Source: CAYRES01 sp964423425 (lineage in GTDB: Bacteria; Actinomycetota; Thermoleophilia; RBG-16-64-13). From it: a DNA stretch of 64,000 nt. Location of the stretch: the NCBI GenBank assembly GCA_964423425.1, contig CAYRES010000005.1, positions 1 through 64,000 of the forward strand. The letters are read 5' to 3'. Each line of letters begins with the position of its first letter. Position 1 is the first letter of the stretch. Position numbers and translations under genes: made by a program. Below, one piece after another: positions 32,758-40,660 of this stretch. The notes under the pieces are model-generated. The model saw only the letters and a program-made list of their open reading frames with translations. It had not been told where the DNA came from and ran no database searches.

Positions 32758-33714
32758 TCACACGCCCGCGAAGAGTTCGGTGGACAGATACCTCTCACCC
32801 GCGTCGGGCAGGATGACCACCATGGTCTTGCCCTCGAACTCAGGCAAGGCCGCCAATCTCACGGCGACCGCAGCCGCCGCCCCGCAGGAGATGCCACACA
32901 GAATACCCTCCTCACGCGCGAGCCGGGTGGCCATCTCCACCGACTCCTCGATGCCCACCTGCTCCACCCGGTCGACCAGGCTGACATCGAGCGTGTCGGG
33001 AATGAAACCGGCTCCAATGCCCTGGATGCGATGGGGACCGGGCCGCAACGGTTCCCCCGCCAGGGTCTGGGTGATGACCGGGCTGGAGTCGGGCTCCACC
33101 GCCACCGAATAGAGGGGTCGGCGCTGCACCACCTCCACGTAGCGGGAGATGCCGGTGAGCGTGCCCCCGGTTCCCACTCCGGCCACCAGCACGTCGAAAC
33201 GGCCCCCGGTGTCGTGCCAGATCTCCGGACCGGTGGTCTGCTCGTGAATGGCGGGATTGGCCGGGTTGGAGAACTGCATGGGCATGAAGCGGCGTTCCGG
33301 GTCTTCTGCCACCAACTCCTCCGCCGCCCGAATGGCACCGGCCATGCCCTCCGCACCCGGGGTGAGCACCAGATTCGCACCGAACATCGACAGGACTTTC
33401 CGACGCTCAACACTCATGGTGTCGGGCATGGTGAGGGTGAGCCGGTAGCCTCTCGCGGCGCAGACGTACGCGAGGGCGATGCCGGTGTTGCCGGAGGTGG
33501 GCTCCACCACCTCCGCATCCGGACCGAGCATGCCCCTCTTCTCCGCGTCCCAGATCATGGACGCCCCGATGCGGCACTTGACCGAGTAGGCGGGGTTCCT
33601 CCCCTCGATCTTGGCCAAGACCTCGGCTCCGCCCCCGTCCACCACCCGGTTGAGCCGCACCAAGGGGGTCCGGCCGATGGAGAGCGAGTTGTCGCCGAAC
33701 ACCGTTCCTGTCAT
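32758..33714 (-). CDS. cysK: Cysteine synthase (O-acetylserine sulfhydrylase), first copy
   Basis: Makes cysteine from O-acetylserine and sulfide. The 318-residue protein has the PLP Lys46 in PAYSVKCRIG, PTSGNTGIA at 72-80 and GTGGTLTG, followed by ISCGAAAA. The SVKCRIG..MIWDAEKRG region is the enterobacterial CysK type, unlike the second copy at 35583. It lies 18 bases downstream of the Rrf2 regulator gene and 46 bases upstream of the desulfurase, all on the minus strand. Confidence 0.93.
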   Translation of the reverse strand: MTGTVFGDNSLSIGRTPLVRLNRVVDGGGAEVLAKIEGRNPAYSVKCRIGASMIWDAEKRGMLGPDAEVVEPTSGNTGIALAYVCAARGYRLTLTMPDTMSVERRKVLSMFGANLVLTPGAEGMAGAIRAAEELVAEDPERRFMPMQFSNPANPAIHEQTTGPEIWHDTGGRFDVLVAGVGTGGTLTGISRYVEVVQRRPLYSVAVEPDSSPVITQTLAGEPLRPGPHRIQGIGAGFIPDTLDVSLVDRVEQVGIEESVEMATRLAREEGILCGISCGAAAAVAVRLAALPEFEGKTMVVILPDAGERYLSTELFAGV

Positions 33715-33732
33715 GACGTGTGGCCTCCCGGG

Positions 33733-34182
33733 TCAGATGGAGTAGCTGGGCACCGCCGTCTCCATGCGCTCACGATGCTCCTCAACGAGATCCTCAAAGG
33801 TAGTGGAATCGTACACCTCCATCATCGCCTCGTGTGCCTGCCGCCACATGGGCATGAAGACACACTCCTCACGCAGGGAGCACTCCGGAGGGGACGACTC
33901 CTCCATGCAGGACACCGGCAGGAGCGGCCCCTCGACGAAGCGGAGCACCTCACCCACGGCTATCGCGGCAGGCGGGCGGGCCAGGCGATAGCCGCCCGCC
34001 CGCCCCCTCACCGACTCGACGAACCCTCCCCGCTTCAACTGGTTGAGGATGGCCTCCAGGAAGCGGGCCGGGATATCCTGCCGTTCGGCCACCGTAGCCG
34101 CCTTGACCGGGCCGCCGCCGTAGTGGCGGGCTAGCTCGAAGACGGCCCGGAATGCGTAGAGACATCTCTGGGAAAGGGGCAT
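33733..34182 (-). CDS. Rrf2 family regulator, IscR/CymR-like
   Basis: This 149-residue protein has an N-terminal winged helix (CLYAFRAVFELARHYGG, then RFLEAILNQLKRGGFVESVRGRAGGYRLARP). Cys92, Cys101 and Cys107 lie in SCMEESSPPECSLREEC. IscR uses three Cys in about this place for a 2Fe-2S cluster, while CymR lacks them and senses O-acetylserine through CysK. The Cys pattern suggests cluster or redox sensing. Its place between metY and cysK points to control of the whole sulfur operon. GAGAGGAAA lies before the ATG. Confidence 0.92.
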   Translation of the reverse strand: MPLSQRCLYAFRAVFELARHYGGGPVKAATVAERQDIPARFLEAILNQLKRGGFVESVRGRAGGYRLARPPAAIAVGEVLRFVEGPLLPVSCMEESSPPECSLREECVFMPMWRQAHEAMMEVYDSTTFEDLVEEHRERMETAVPSYSI

Positions 34183-34233
34183 GGTGCTATTTCCTCTCTC
34201 TGCCGGAACCCTGGAGATAATGACACAGACAGG

Positions 34234-35526
34234 TCACTCCTGGGAGGCCGCCAAGGCCTGATCGACGTCGGCGACGATGTCCTCGATGGCTTCTATGCCC
34301 ACGGTGAGACGGATGAAGTCGGGGGTGACCCCGGTCTCCCGCTGCTCCTCGGGGCTGAGTTGCTGGTGGGTGGTCGTGGCCGGGTGAATCACCAGAGACT
34401 TGGCATCGCCGATGTTGGCCAGATGGGAGAGCAGGCTCGCGGCATCGATGAACTTGACGGCCGCCTCACTCCCACCCTTGATGCCGAAGCCGACGATGGC
34501 CCCCGACCCGTTGTGCAGATACCTGCGCCCCAGTTCGTACGTGGGGTGGGCGGGAAGCCCAGGATAGTTCACCCACTCGACCGCAGGATGTCGGGCGAGA
34601 TGCTCGGCCAGGCGCAGGGCGTTGTCGCTGTGTCGCTGCATCCGCAGGCCCACGGTCTCCACTCCCTGCAGGATGAGAAAGGCATTGAAGGGGCTGAGCG
34701 CCGGGCCCATGTCGCGCAAGAGCTGCACGCGCGCCTTGAGGATGTAGGCGAGAGGGCCGAACGCCTCGGCGAAGACGAGACCGTGGTAGCTGGGGTCGGG
34801 TTCGGTGAACTCGGGGAACCTCCCGCTCGTCCAGTCGAAGCGGCCCGAATCGACGATGATCCCGCCGACGGATGTACCGTGCCCGCCGAGGAACTTCGTG
34901 AGGGAATGCACCACGATGTCGGCGCCGAAATCGAGTGGCCGGCACAGGTAGGGGGTGGCCGCGGTGTTGTCGATCACGAGTGGCACGCCGGCCTCGTGCG
35001 CCACCGCGGCCACCGCCTCGATGTCCAGCACGTCATTCTTGGGATTGCCCAGGGTCTCCGCGAAGATGAGCTTCGTCTCGGGCTTGATGACCCTTCTGAA
35101 GCCTTCGATGTCCGCCGGGTCGACGAATGACGCACTGATGCCGAACTTGGGCAACGTGTAGTGGAAGAGGTTGTAGGTGCCGCCGTACAGGCTGGCGGAC
35201 GACACGATGTGATCACCCGCGCGGGCGATGTTCAGCACGGCAAGTGTCTCCGCCGCCTGCCCGGAGGCCACGGCAAGTGCCCCCGCGCCCCCCTCCAGCG
35301 CCGCGATACGCTCCTCCAGCACCGCGGTGGTGGGGTTCATGATGCGGGTGTAGATGTTGCCGAACTCCTGCAGACCGAAGAGGTTCGCGGCGTGCTGCGA
35401 GCTCTCGAACACGTAGGAGGTGGTCTGGTAGATGGGAACGGCCCGTGCCCCGGTTCCCGGGCAGGGTGCCTGCCCGGCGTGCAGGGAGAGAGTATCGAAG
35501 GCGAGAGGTGCGCTTTGGTCGGTCAT
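34234..35526 (-). CDS. metY: O-acetylhomoserine aminocarboxypropyltransferase (sulfhydrylase)
   Basis: Makes homocysteine from O-acetylhomoserine and sulfide, the direct sulfhydrylation route to methionine. The 430-residue length and the pattern TLSLHAGQAPCPGTGARAVP, YTRIMNPT, ASGQAAE and SLYGGTYNLF are typical of MetY rather than cystathionine gamma-lyases, which are shorter. The PLP Lys is Lys211 in VHSLTKFLGGHG. The C-terminus carries SLVIHPATTTHQQL and VRLTVGIE-like segments. It lies in the sulfur operon, 56 bases after cysK. Confidence 0.94.
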   Translation of the reverse strand: MTDQSAPLAFDTLSLHAGQAPCPGTGARAVPIYQTTSYVFESSQHAANLFGLQEFGNIYTRIMNPTTAVLEERIAALEGGAGALAVASGQAAETLAVLNIARAGDHIVSSASLYGGTYNLFHYTLPKFGISASFVDPADIEGFRRVIKPETKLIFAETLGNPKNDVLDIEAVAAVAHEAGVPLVIDNTAATPYLCRPLDFGADIVVHSLTKFLGGHGTSVGGIIVDSGRFDWTSGRFPEFTEPDPSYHGLVFAEAFGPLAYILKARVQLLRDMGPALSPFNAFLILQGVETVGLRMQRHSDNALRLAEHLARHPAVEWVNYPGLPAHPTYELGRRYLHNGSGAIVGFGIKGGSEAAVKFIDAASLLSHLANIGDAKSLVIHPATTTHQQLSPEEQRETGVTPDFIRLTVGIEAIEDIVADVDQALAASQE

Positions 35527-35582
35527 TCTCGGGCAGACTCCTGGATTCGGGGGATGGCGGTCAAAGACGAGTGGTCGGCGGG

Positions 35583-36530
35583 CTAGATAGACGGGATGGC
35601 GCCGGCGTCGTAGTCGAAGAGGCCGGTGGAGAGGTAGCGCTCGCCGGTGTCGGGAAGCATCACCACGATGAGCTTACCCTCACTCTCCGGCCGGGCGGCC
35701 ACTTCGAGGGCGGCCCAGAGGGCGGCGCCGCAGGAGATACCGGCGAACACACCTTCCTTCTCGGCCAGCGCCCTCGCCGTGGCTATCGCATCCGGCGTCT
35801 CCACCTTGATGATCTCATCGATGAGACCGGTGTTGAGAATGGCGGGAACGAAGCCCGCTCCTATACCCTGGATCTTGTGCGGCCCCGGTTGTCCGCCGGA
35901 GAGGACCGGCGAGTCGGCCGGCTCCACGGCCACGAGACGTACCTCAGGCTTGCGCTCGCGAAGTACCTCCCCCACACCAGTGATGGTGCCCCCGGTCCCC
36001 ACGCCGGCCACGAAGATGTCTACCTCACCCTCGGTGTCACGCCATATCTCCTCCGCGGTGGTGCGACGGTGGACGGCGGGATTGGCGGCGTTCTCGAACT
36101 GCTGGAGCAGCAGATAGCGGCTGTCGCTCTCAGCCAGCTGTGTGGCCCGGGCCACCGCGCCCTTCATGCCCTCCTTGGCCGGCGTGAGCAGGAGCTTCGC
36201 CCCCAGGGCCACGAGAAGCCGGCGCCGCTCCTCCGACATACTCTCGGGCATGGTGAGCACGAGCTGATACCCACGCGCAGCGCTCACGAAAGCGAGGGCG
36301 ATGCCGGTGTTGCCCGAGGTGGGCTCGATGAGGATGGTGTCTTCGCCGATGGCCCCCGCCTCTTCCGCAGCCTGCACCATGGAGAGGCCGATGCGGTCCT
36401 TCACGCTCGAGAGAGGATTGAACGATTCGAGCTTGGCAACGACACGGCCGGGCAGCCCTTCGGCGAGGTGGTTGATCCGCACCATCGGGGTGGACCCGAC
36501 CAGTTCGGTGATGTCTCTGGCTACGCCCAT
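35583..36530 (-). CDS. cysK: Cysteine synthase, second copy, first gene of the sulfur operon
   Basis: A 315-residue PLP enzyme with Lys44 in PLSSVKDRIG, PTSGNTGIA at 70-78, GTGGTITG and ISCGAALWA. The SSVKDRIG version is the one common in Gram-positive bacteria and plants. The operon therefore carries two cysteine synthases of different subtype, perhaps for different sulfur donors (sulfide versus thiosulfate or a carrier) or different growth states. A consensus-like promoter lies 40-70 bases upstream. The start ATG 36530 follows AAAGGAGATCGCTC, a strong ribosome-binding site. Confidence 0.94.
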   Translation of the reverse strand: MGVARDITELVGSTPMVRINHLAEGLPGRVVAKLESFNPLSSVKDRIGLSMVQAAEEAGAIGEDTILIEPTSGNTGIALAFVSAARGYQLVLTMPESMSEERRRLLVALGAKLLLTPAKEGMKGAVARATQLAESDSRYLLLQQFENAANPAVHRRTTAEEIWRDTEGEVDIFVAGVGTGGTITGVGEVLRERKPEVRLVAVEPADSPVLSGGQPGPHKIQGIGAGFVPAILNTGLIDEIIKVETPDAIATARALAEKEGVFAGISCGAALWAALEVAARPESEGKLIVVMLPDTGERYLSTGLFDYDAGAIPSI

Positions 36531-36550
36531 GAGCGATCTCCTTTGTAAAA

Positions 36551-36570
36551 GACTATTGAATCAGTCGACT
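36551..36570 (-). promoter_or_regulatory. Candidate operator just downstream of the sulfur promoter
   Basis: GACTATTGAATCAGTC (36551-36566) is an imperfect inverted repeat. It overlaps the perfect palindrome AGTCGACT (36563-36570), giving three GACT half-sites at the expected transcription start. It is a reasonable place for the operon's Rrf2 protein to bind. This is inference only. Confidence 0.35.
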
Positions 36571-36571
36571 T

Positions 36572-36600
36572 ACTGTACAATAAAGCGTATCTTGTGTCAA
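36572..36600 (-). promoter_or_regulatory. Promoter of the sulfur operon
   Basis: On the minus strand a perfect TTGACA (36595-36600) and TACAGT (36572-36577) are spaced by exactly 17 bases, in an AT-rich island unlike the surrounding sequence. Transcription would start about 36 bases before the cysK ATG. Confidence 0.75.
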
Positions 36601-36679
36601 CTCCATCCCTACTGAAGCAGTTGAGATTATGTAGCACATGAACCCCCTCCAACTCCTGTCAACCGACGAGGGGATGGTC

Positions 36680-37270
36680 ATGAAACGGCACATCATAGAG
36701 AGAGCGATCACTCATCTCATGGAACCGAACCTACGGTTCTCGTGACCGTCGTGGAGGGAAGGGGTTCTGCTGCGGCCTTCACCGAAACGCACACGCTCAT
36801 AGCGGACGAGTGAACGATGGGCACTGTAGGGGGCGGATGCGTGGAGGCCGAGGTTGTCGTCTTGGGCCGTCGAGCCCTCGACCGCGGAAAGGCCGCCCGA
36901 CGCGTATGCATCTCAACGCAGCCATGAGTGCCGAAAGCGGCCTCATCTGCGGCGGCGTGGTCGACATACTGATTGAACCCCTCACTACAGCTCACCTCGC
37001 CACCTGCGTCAGTTGTACGGCGCACAGGAAGCACAGACTCCGGGAGTCGTGGCTACTCTCCTCACCCGGGTGAAGAAGGCGCATGGGGAGCAAGGGAAAG
37101 AGGCGAGGAAGGGGGTACATGACATGCTGCCGCATGGTTTCAGACCCCGGCTCGGCGCAGGAGATCGGGAGCCGGGCCGAGCCTGTGACCCCAGGAAGAT
37201 GGCCCAGAGCATTGCCGCCGAGCTGGCGGCCGAACGCAACCGTCTCTTCCATCCACGCCGTCGGCGTCCC
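36680..37270 (+). pseudogene. Decayed XdhC/CoxI family gene (two-domain type)
   Basis: The pieces are found in successive frames of the plus strand. MKRHIIERAITHLME follows a GAGGGG site at 36680. Then come TVLVTVVEGRGS, an in-frame TGA, and TMGTVGGGCVEAEVV near 36798-36845. After another shift comes ESGLICGGVVDILIEPL near 36930-36985, and then a second-domain-like piece with GVVATLLTRV and MAQSIAAELAAERNRL to about 37250. GTVGGGCVEAEV and GLICGGxxxxxIEPL are the hallmarks of XdhC/CoxI proteins, which insert sulfurated molybdenum cofactor into xanthine or CO dehydrogenases. At least two frameshifts and two stops make it non-functional. Confidence 0.6.
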
Positions 37271-37307
37271 CGAACGCCGCCGTATGACAGTGACGTCTCG
37301 CAGCCGG

Positions 37308-38633
37308 CTAGAGACCCAGTATGGCTCGAGCCACGAGGAAGTACACCACCAAACCGCTGGCATCGACGAGAGTGGTGATAAGCGGGGCACTCACTATAGC
37401 CGGGTCGATGCCCACCCGACGCGCCAGCATGGGCAGCAGGGCTCCTGCGCTGGCGGCGAAGAAACACATCACCAACATAGTGATGGCCACCACAAACGCG
37501 ATCTCCCGGTCCACGAATACAGTGACGGGCAAGAGGGCGAGCAGTCCCAGCATGCCCCCCAGAATCAGGCCCACCCGAGCCTCGCGGAATACGACCTTGG
37601 GGAGGTCCCTGAACCGGATCTCATCGAGCGCCATGGCTCGGACCACCGTGGTGGCCGACTGGGCCCCGGTATTGCCACCCGTACCGATGATCAGCGGAAT
37701 GAAGAGTGCCAGCGTGACCACTCTTTCGAGTGTGCCCTGAAACACGTGCAGGACGTTCACTGTGAGAGTGGCGGCCAAGACCAAGGCGAGAAGCCATATC
37801 ACCCGCGTGCGGGCCATGCGGAACACCGAAGAGCTGAGATAGGGACGGCCCAGAGGTTCGGCGCCACCGCTACGAGCAAGGTCCTCGGACGTCTCTTCCT
37901 CGAGGACTTCCATGGCGTCGTCGACGGTGATGAGACCAACGAGCCGGAACTCGCTGTCGACCACGGGGATGGCCAACAGGTTGGCCTCCTGGATGAGGCG
38001 GGCTGCCTCCTCCTGGTCGTCGTGGGCATCCACGGCCACGATCTGGGTCTCCATGAGGTCGCCCACAAGTTCTTCCGGGGTGGCGAGCACGAGGCGGCGC
38101 AAGGAGGTGATGCCCACCAGCCGGCGGTGGTTGTCGGTGACCGGCAGCGTGTAGATGGTCTCGGCTCCCACCCCCAAGGAGCGAACCTTGTGCAGGGCTT
38201 CAGCAACCGTCATGCCTGCCCGCAGGCTCACGTACTCGGGCGTCATGATGTGGCCGGCTGACCTCTCCGGGTAGCCGAGGAGATTGGCGGTAATGGCGCG
38301 CTCAGCCGGGCTCAAGCCGGCCATGAGGCGCTTGGCCACCATGGCGGGGACCTCGTCGAGAAGGCGGGCGCGGTCGTCCGGGTCCATCTCCTCCACCAGA
38401 TGGCGGACGGCCTCGTCCTTCAAGGCGTCGATCAGCTCGGTCTGAAGGGGAGGGTCGAACTCCTCGAACACGATGACGGCCTTGTCTTTGGCCAGCAGGC
38501 GAAAGGGGATCGCCCTTCGCTCCGGCTCCAAGCGGGCCAGCTGATCGGCGATCTCGTTCTCGGGTGTCTCATCCAGCCAGCGCCGGATGGCTACCGGATG
38601 CTCTTCTTTGAGGAGATCTTCGAGTTCGGCCAT
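37308..38633 (-). CDS. mgtE: Magnesium transporter MgtE
   Basis: A Mg2+ channel gated by cytosolic magnesium. The 441-residue protein has the superhelical N domain (about 1-125), two CBS domains (about 130-250, MTPEYVSLRAGMTVAEAL and LAIPVVDSEFRLVGLITVDD), the plug helix and five membrane helices with the pore motif PLIIGTGGNTGAQSATTVVR. It ends DPAIVSAPLITTLVDASGL, normal for the family. I see no M-box riboswitch in the 130 bases upstream. Confidence 0.95.
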   Translation of the reverse strand: MAELEDLLKEEHPVAIRRWLDETPENEIADQLARLEPERRAIPFRLLAKDKAVIVFEEFDPPLQTELIDALKDEAVRHLVEEMDPDDRARLLDEVPAMVAKRLMAGLSPAERAITANLLGYPERSAGHIMTPEYVSLRAGMTVAEALHKVRSLGVGAETIYTLPVTDNHRRLVGITSLRRLVLATPEELVGDLMETQIVAVDAHDDQEEAARLIQEANLLAIPVVDSEFRLVGLITVDDAMEVLEEETSEDLARSGGAEPLGRPYLSSSVFRMARTRVIWLLALVLAATLTVNVLHVFQGTLERVVTLALFIPLIIGTGGNTGAQSATTVVRAMALDEIRFRDLPKVVFREARVGLILGGMLGLLALLPVTVFVDREIAFVVAITMLVMCFFAASAGALLPMLARRVGIDPAIVSAPLITTLVDASGLVVYFLVARAILGL

Positions 38634-38763
38634 GACGCATTGTAGTCTAGCCGATTGGCTCGGCCGGCGCGACGCCTGGGAAAGTCCTTCTCTTTGAACC
38701 TTCCGAGAGCGCGGCCCGCGTCAGTTGTGAACCCCAGCCCAGCGCGGCCGGCACCCGCCGCCC

Positions 38764-39450
38764 TCAACGCCGCCCGAACACCCCCACGTAGGGCGGGTAG
38801 AGCTTGAGGAGATTGGCCACGTACCGCGGCCTGTGAGGGAAATACGACTCCTCCCGGAGGGTGAAGCCAACCGACTCGAAGAGCCGGCGCACCTCAGCAC
38901 CGGAACGCCGGAAGATGTGAGTGCGGTCCTTCGCGTACGTAGCCTCGTAGACAATTCGATTGACGCGATTGTTGATGGTAGGGAGATGCACGACACAGAT
39001 GCCGGCCCTGGCAATCCGCTCCCGCATGCACGCAAGAGCCCGCGCCGGTCCTCGGAGATGCTCGAGCACGTTGACCATGAGCACCACGCTGAAGTCGAGG
39101 TTGAATGCCAGACCTTCCTCGGCACTCGCGCGGCGCACCTCGCGTACCCCAGGCCGCCGGCCGGCTATCTCGACCGCGTGCTCGGAGATGTCACTGCCGT
39201 AGACGTCATAGCTGGCGGAGAACCGCTCAAGCAGATAGCCATGGCCGCACCCCACATCGATGAGAGCCGGCCGGCCGCTGTGCCGGCGGAAAGGAGCATG
39301 CTTCGCCACCATGCGCACCAACATGCGATCACGCAGCACGTCGGCGGTTCTTTGGCGGCGCCCCCGTCCGTACACCAGGTCGAAGTAGTCTGAGTCGTCT
39401 TCTTCGATCCCAGCAGGCTCCTCTGCCTCCCTCCCGCCGTCTGCAACCAT
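38764..39450 (-). CDS. Class I SAM-dependent methyltransferase
   Basis: The product is 228 residues. The SAM-binding glycine loop is LIDVGCGHGYLL (about 64-75), followed by VYGSDISEHAVEIA with the acidic residue that binds the ribose, and LVMVNVLEHL-type motif II. The C-terminal part resembles methyltransferases acting on lipids or glycans (Methyltransf_11/23 group), with HIFRRSGAEVRRLFESVGF. The substrate is unknown. It is divergent from nothing close and sits between mgtE and the glycosylase gene, all on the minus strand. Confidence 0.88.
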   Translation of the reverse strand: MVADGGREAEEPAGIEEDDSDYFDLVYGRGRRQRTADVLRDRMLVRMVAKHAPFRRHSGRPALIDVGCGHGYLLERFSASYDVYGSDISEHAVEIAGRRPGVREVRRASAEEGLAFNLDFSVVLMVNVLEHLRGPARALACMRERIARAGICVVHLPTINNRVNRIVYEATYAKDRTHIFRRSGAEVRRLFESVGFTLREESYFPHRPRYVANLLKLYPPYVGVFGRR

Positions 39451-39532
39451 GTACTGCCCTCCTGTTCTCGTCTGGGACCCTCGACGTATGGCACTTCCGC
39501 CTCACCAGGGCGAAGTGTCCGTTCTCTTGCCA

Positions 39533-40432
39533 CTACCCCGGCTGCCCGGCCTCCAGCTCATCGATGGTGCGGGGCCAATCCCCCTTCAGCAACCGGGAAC
39601 GGGCCCTGTCGGCCAACAGGCGTCCCTCCGTCTGGCAGCGAGGGCAGTAGTTGCACTCGTTCTCCGCGTAACGAATGCGCTGCACCGTCGTGCCGCACTC
39701 GGGGCAGGGCAGCCCGTAGCGTCCGTGTACGGCCATCCCCTCCCTGAAGGCCGTGACCTTCTCCGGGAACTCTCCCCCGGCTTCGCGACGCAGGCGTTCC
39801 GTCCATTCATGGAGAACCTCGCGGGTGGCGCGTTCGAGTCTCACGACCGCATCCTCCCCGAGCGTCTGGGTGGTCAGGAAAGGTGAGAGCCGCGCCCGGT
39901 GCAGGATCTCGTCGGAATAGGCGTTGCCGATGCCGGAGAATATGCGCGGGTCGGTGAGGGCGCGCTTGAGGGTGCGGTTTTCGCGGGCGAGCCTCTCTTT
40001 GAAGTCCGGCGCGCCCGCTTCCGCTATCTCCAGACCACCTGCATCAAGCAGCCGGAGCGCCTCCCGATCCCTCATCACGTGAAGTGAGGCCCTCCGCTTC
40101 TTGCCCGCCTCACTCACCAGCGCCCGGCCCACGTCGAAGTCGAGGGCGGCCAAGGTGCCCCGCGGCATCGACCTGCCGTCCTTCAGAAGCCAGTGAAGAC
40201 GGCCGGCCACCATGAGATGCAGGGCAAGGAAGAGATCGCCCTCGAACACGAACACCAGCCGCTTGCCCAGCCGCTCGACATCCAGGAGCGCCCGGCCCAC
40301 CGCCATATCCGGACGTGGTTCCACCGTGCGCACCAGAAACGGGTGCAGGATCTGCAGGCAGGAGAGGGGGTGCCCCGCCGCGCGCGCCACGAGGGCCTCG
40401 CGGTACACCTCGAGATCGGGCAACTCAGGCAG
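39533..40432 (-). CDS. Fpg/Nei family DNA glycosylase with apparent CTG start
   Basis: Removes oxidised bases and cuts the abasic site by beta/delta elimination. Reading from CTG at 40430-40432 gives MPELPDLEVY, restoring the catalytic Pro2-Glu3 that every active Fpg/Nei enzyme needs. AGGAGGT lies exactly 6 bases before that CTG. The next possible start, TTG at 40423, would delete Pro2-Glu3 and sits 15 bases from the site. The helix-two-turn-helix region (LTDPRIFSGIGNAYSDEIL) and a zinc finger (CPECG...CNYCPRC) are complete. The roughly 299-residue protein may be 8-oxoguanine or Nei-type. A perfect TATAAT lies upstream at 40513-40518. Confidence 0.9.
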   Translation of the reverse strand: MPELPDLEVYREALVARAAGHPLSCLQILHPFLVRTVEPRPDMAVGRALLDVERLGKRLVFVFEGDLFLALHLMVAGRLHWLLKDGRSMPRGTLAALDFDVGRALVSEAGKKRRASLHVMRDREALRLLDAGGLEIAEAGAPDFKERLARENRTLKRALTDPRIFSGIGNAYSDEILHRARLSPFLTTQTLGEDAVVRLERATREVLHEWTERLRREAGGEFPEKVTAFREGMAVHGRYGLPCPECGTTVQRIRYAENECNYCPRCQTEGRLLADRARSRLLKGDWPRTIDELEAGQPG

Positions 40433-40438
40433 CGTGCC

Positions 40439-40445
40439 ACCTCCT
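40439..40445 (-). promoter_or_regulatory. Ribosome-binding site that fixes the CTG start of the glycosylase
   Basis: AGGAGGT on the minus strand, six bases before CTG at 40432. It is one of the best anti-Shine-Dalgarno matches in the window and supports initiation at a rare codon. Confidence 0.7.
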
Positions 40446-40512
40446 CATTGCTTCTGTGAAGCGCCCCGCGAGAGCGCACGAGTGCCGGACGACGACCGCC
40501 TTGCGCTTCATG

Positions 40513-40518
40513 ATTATA
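40513..40518 (-). promoter_or_regulatory. Candidate -10 box for the glycosylase gene
   Basis: TATAAT, perfect consensus on the minus strand, about 80 bases upstream of the CTG start. No recognisable -35 lies at the right distance. Confidence 0.35.
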
Positions 40519-40660
40519 CGATGAGTGGTGACGCCTGCGCGCCCCACAAAGACCGGTGGGTCGTTGCGGAAGCACGCCGCGCCCGGTACCCTGACTTCGT
40601 CCACCTTCGCCGCCTCGGCGAGAGGGGCCTCTTGGGGAGGGGCTTCCAGCGAGGAGATTC

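Noticed and set aside
37083..38261. Plus-strand open frame of 392 codons opposite mgtE
   Set aside because: His/Gln/Gly-rich antisense frame; mgtE on the minus strand has all family motifs. Only the piece before about 37270 belongs to the XdhC-like remains, in another frame.
38634..38763. M-box magnesium riboswitch upstream of mgtE
   Set aside because: The leader is only about 130 bases to the next gene and shows none of the conserved M-box loops.
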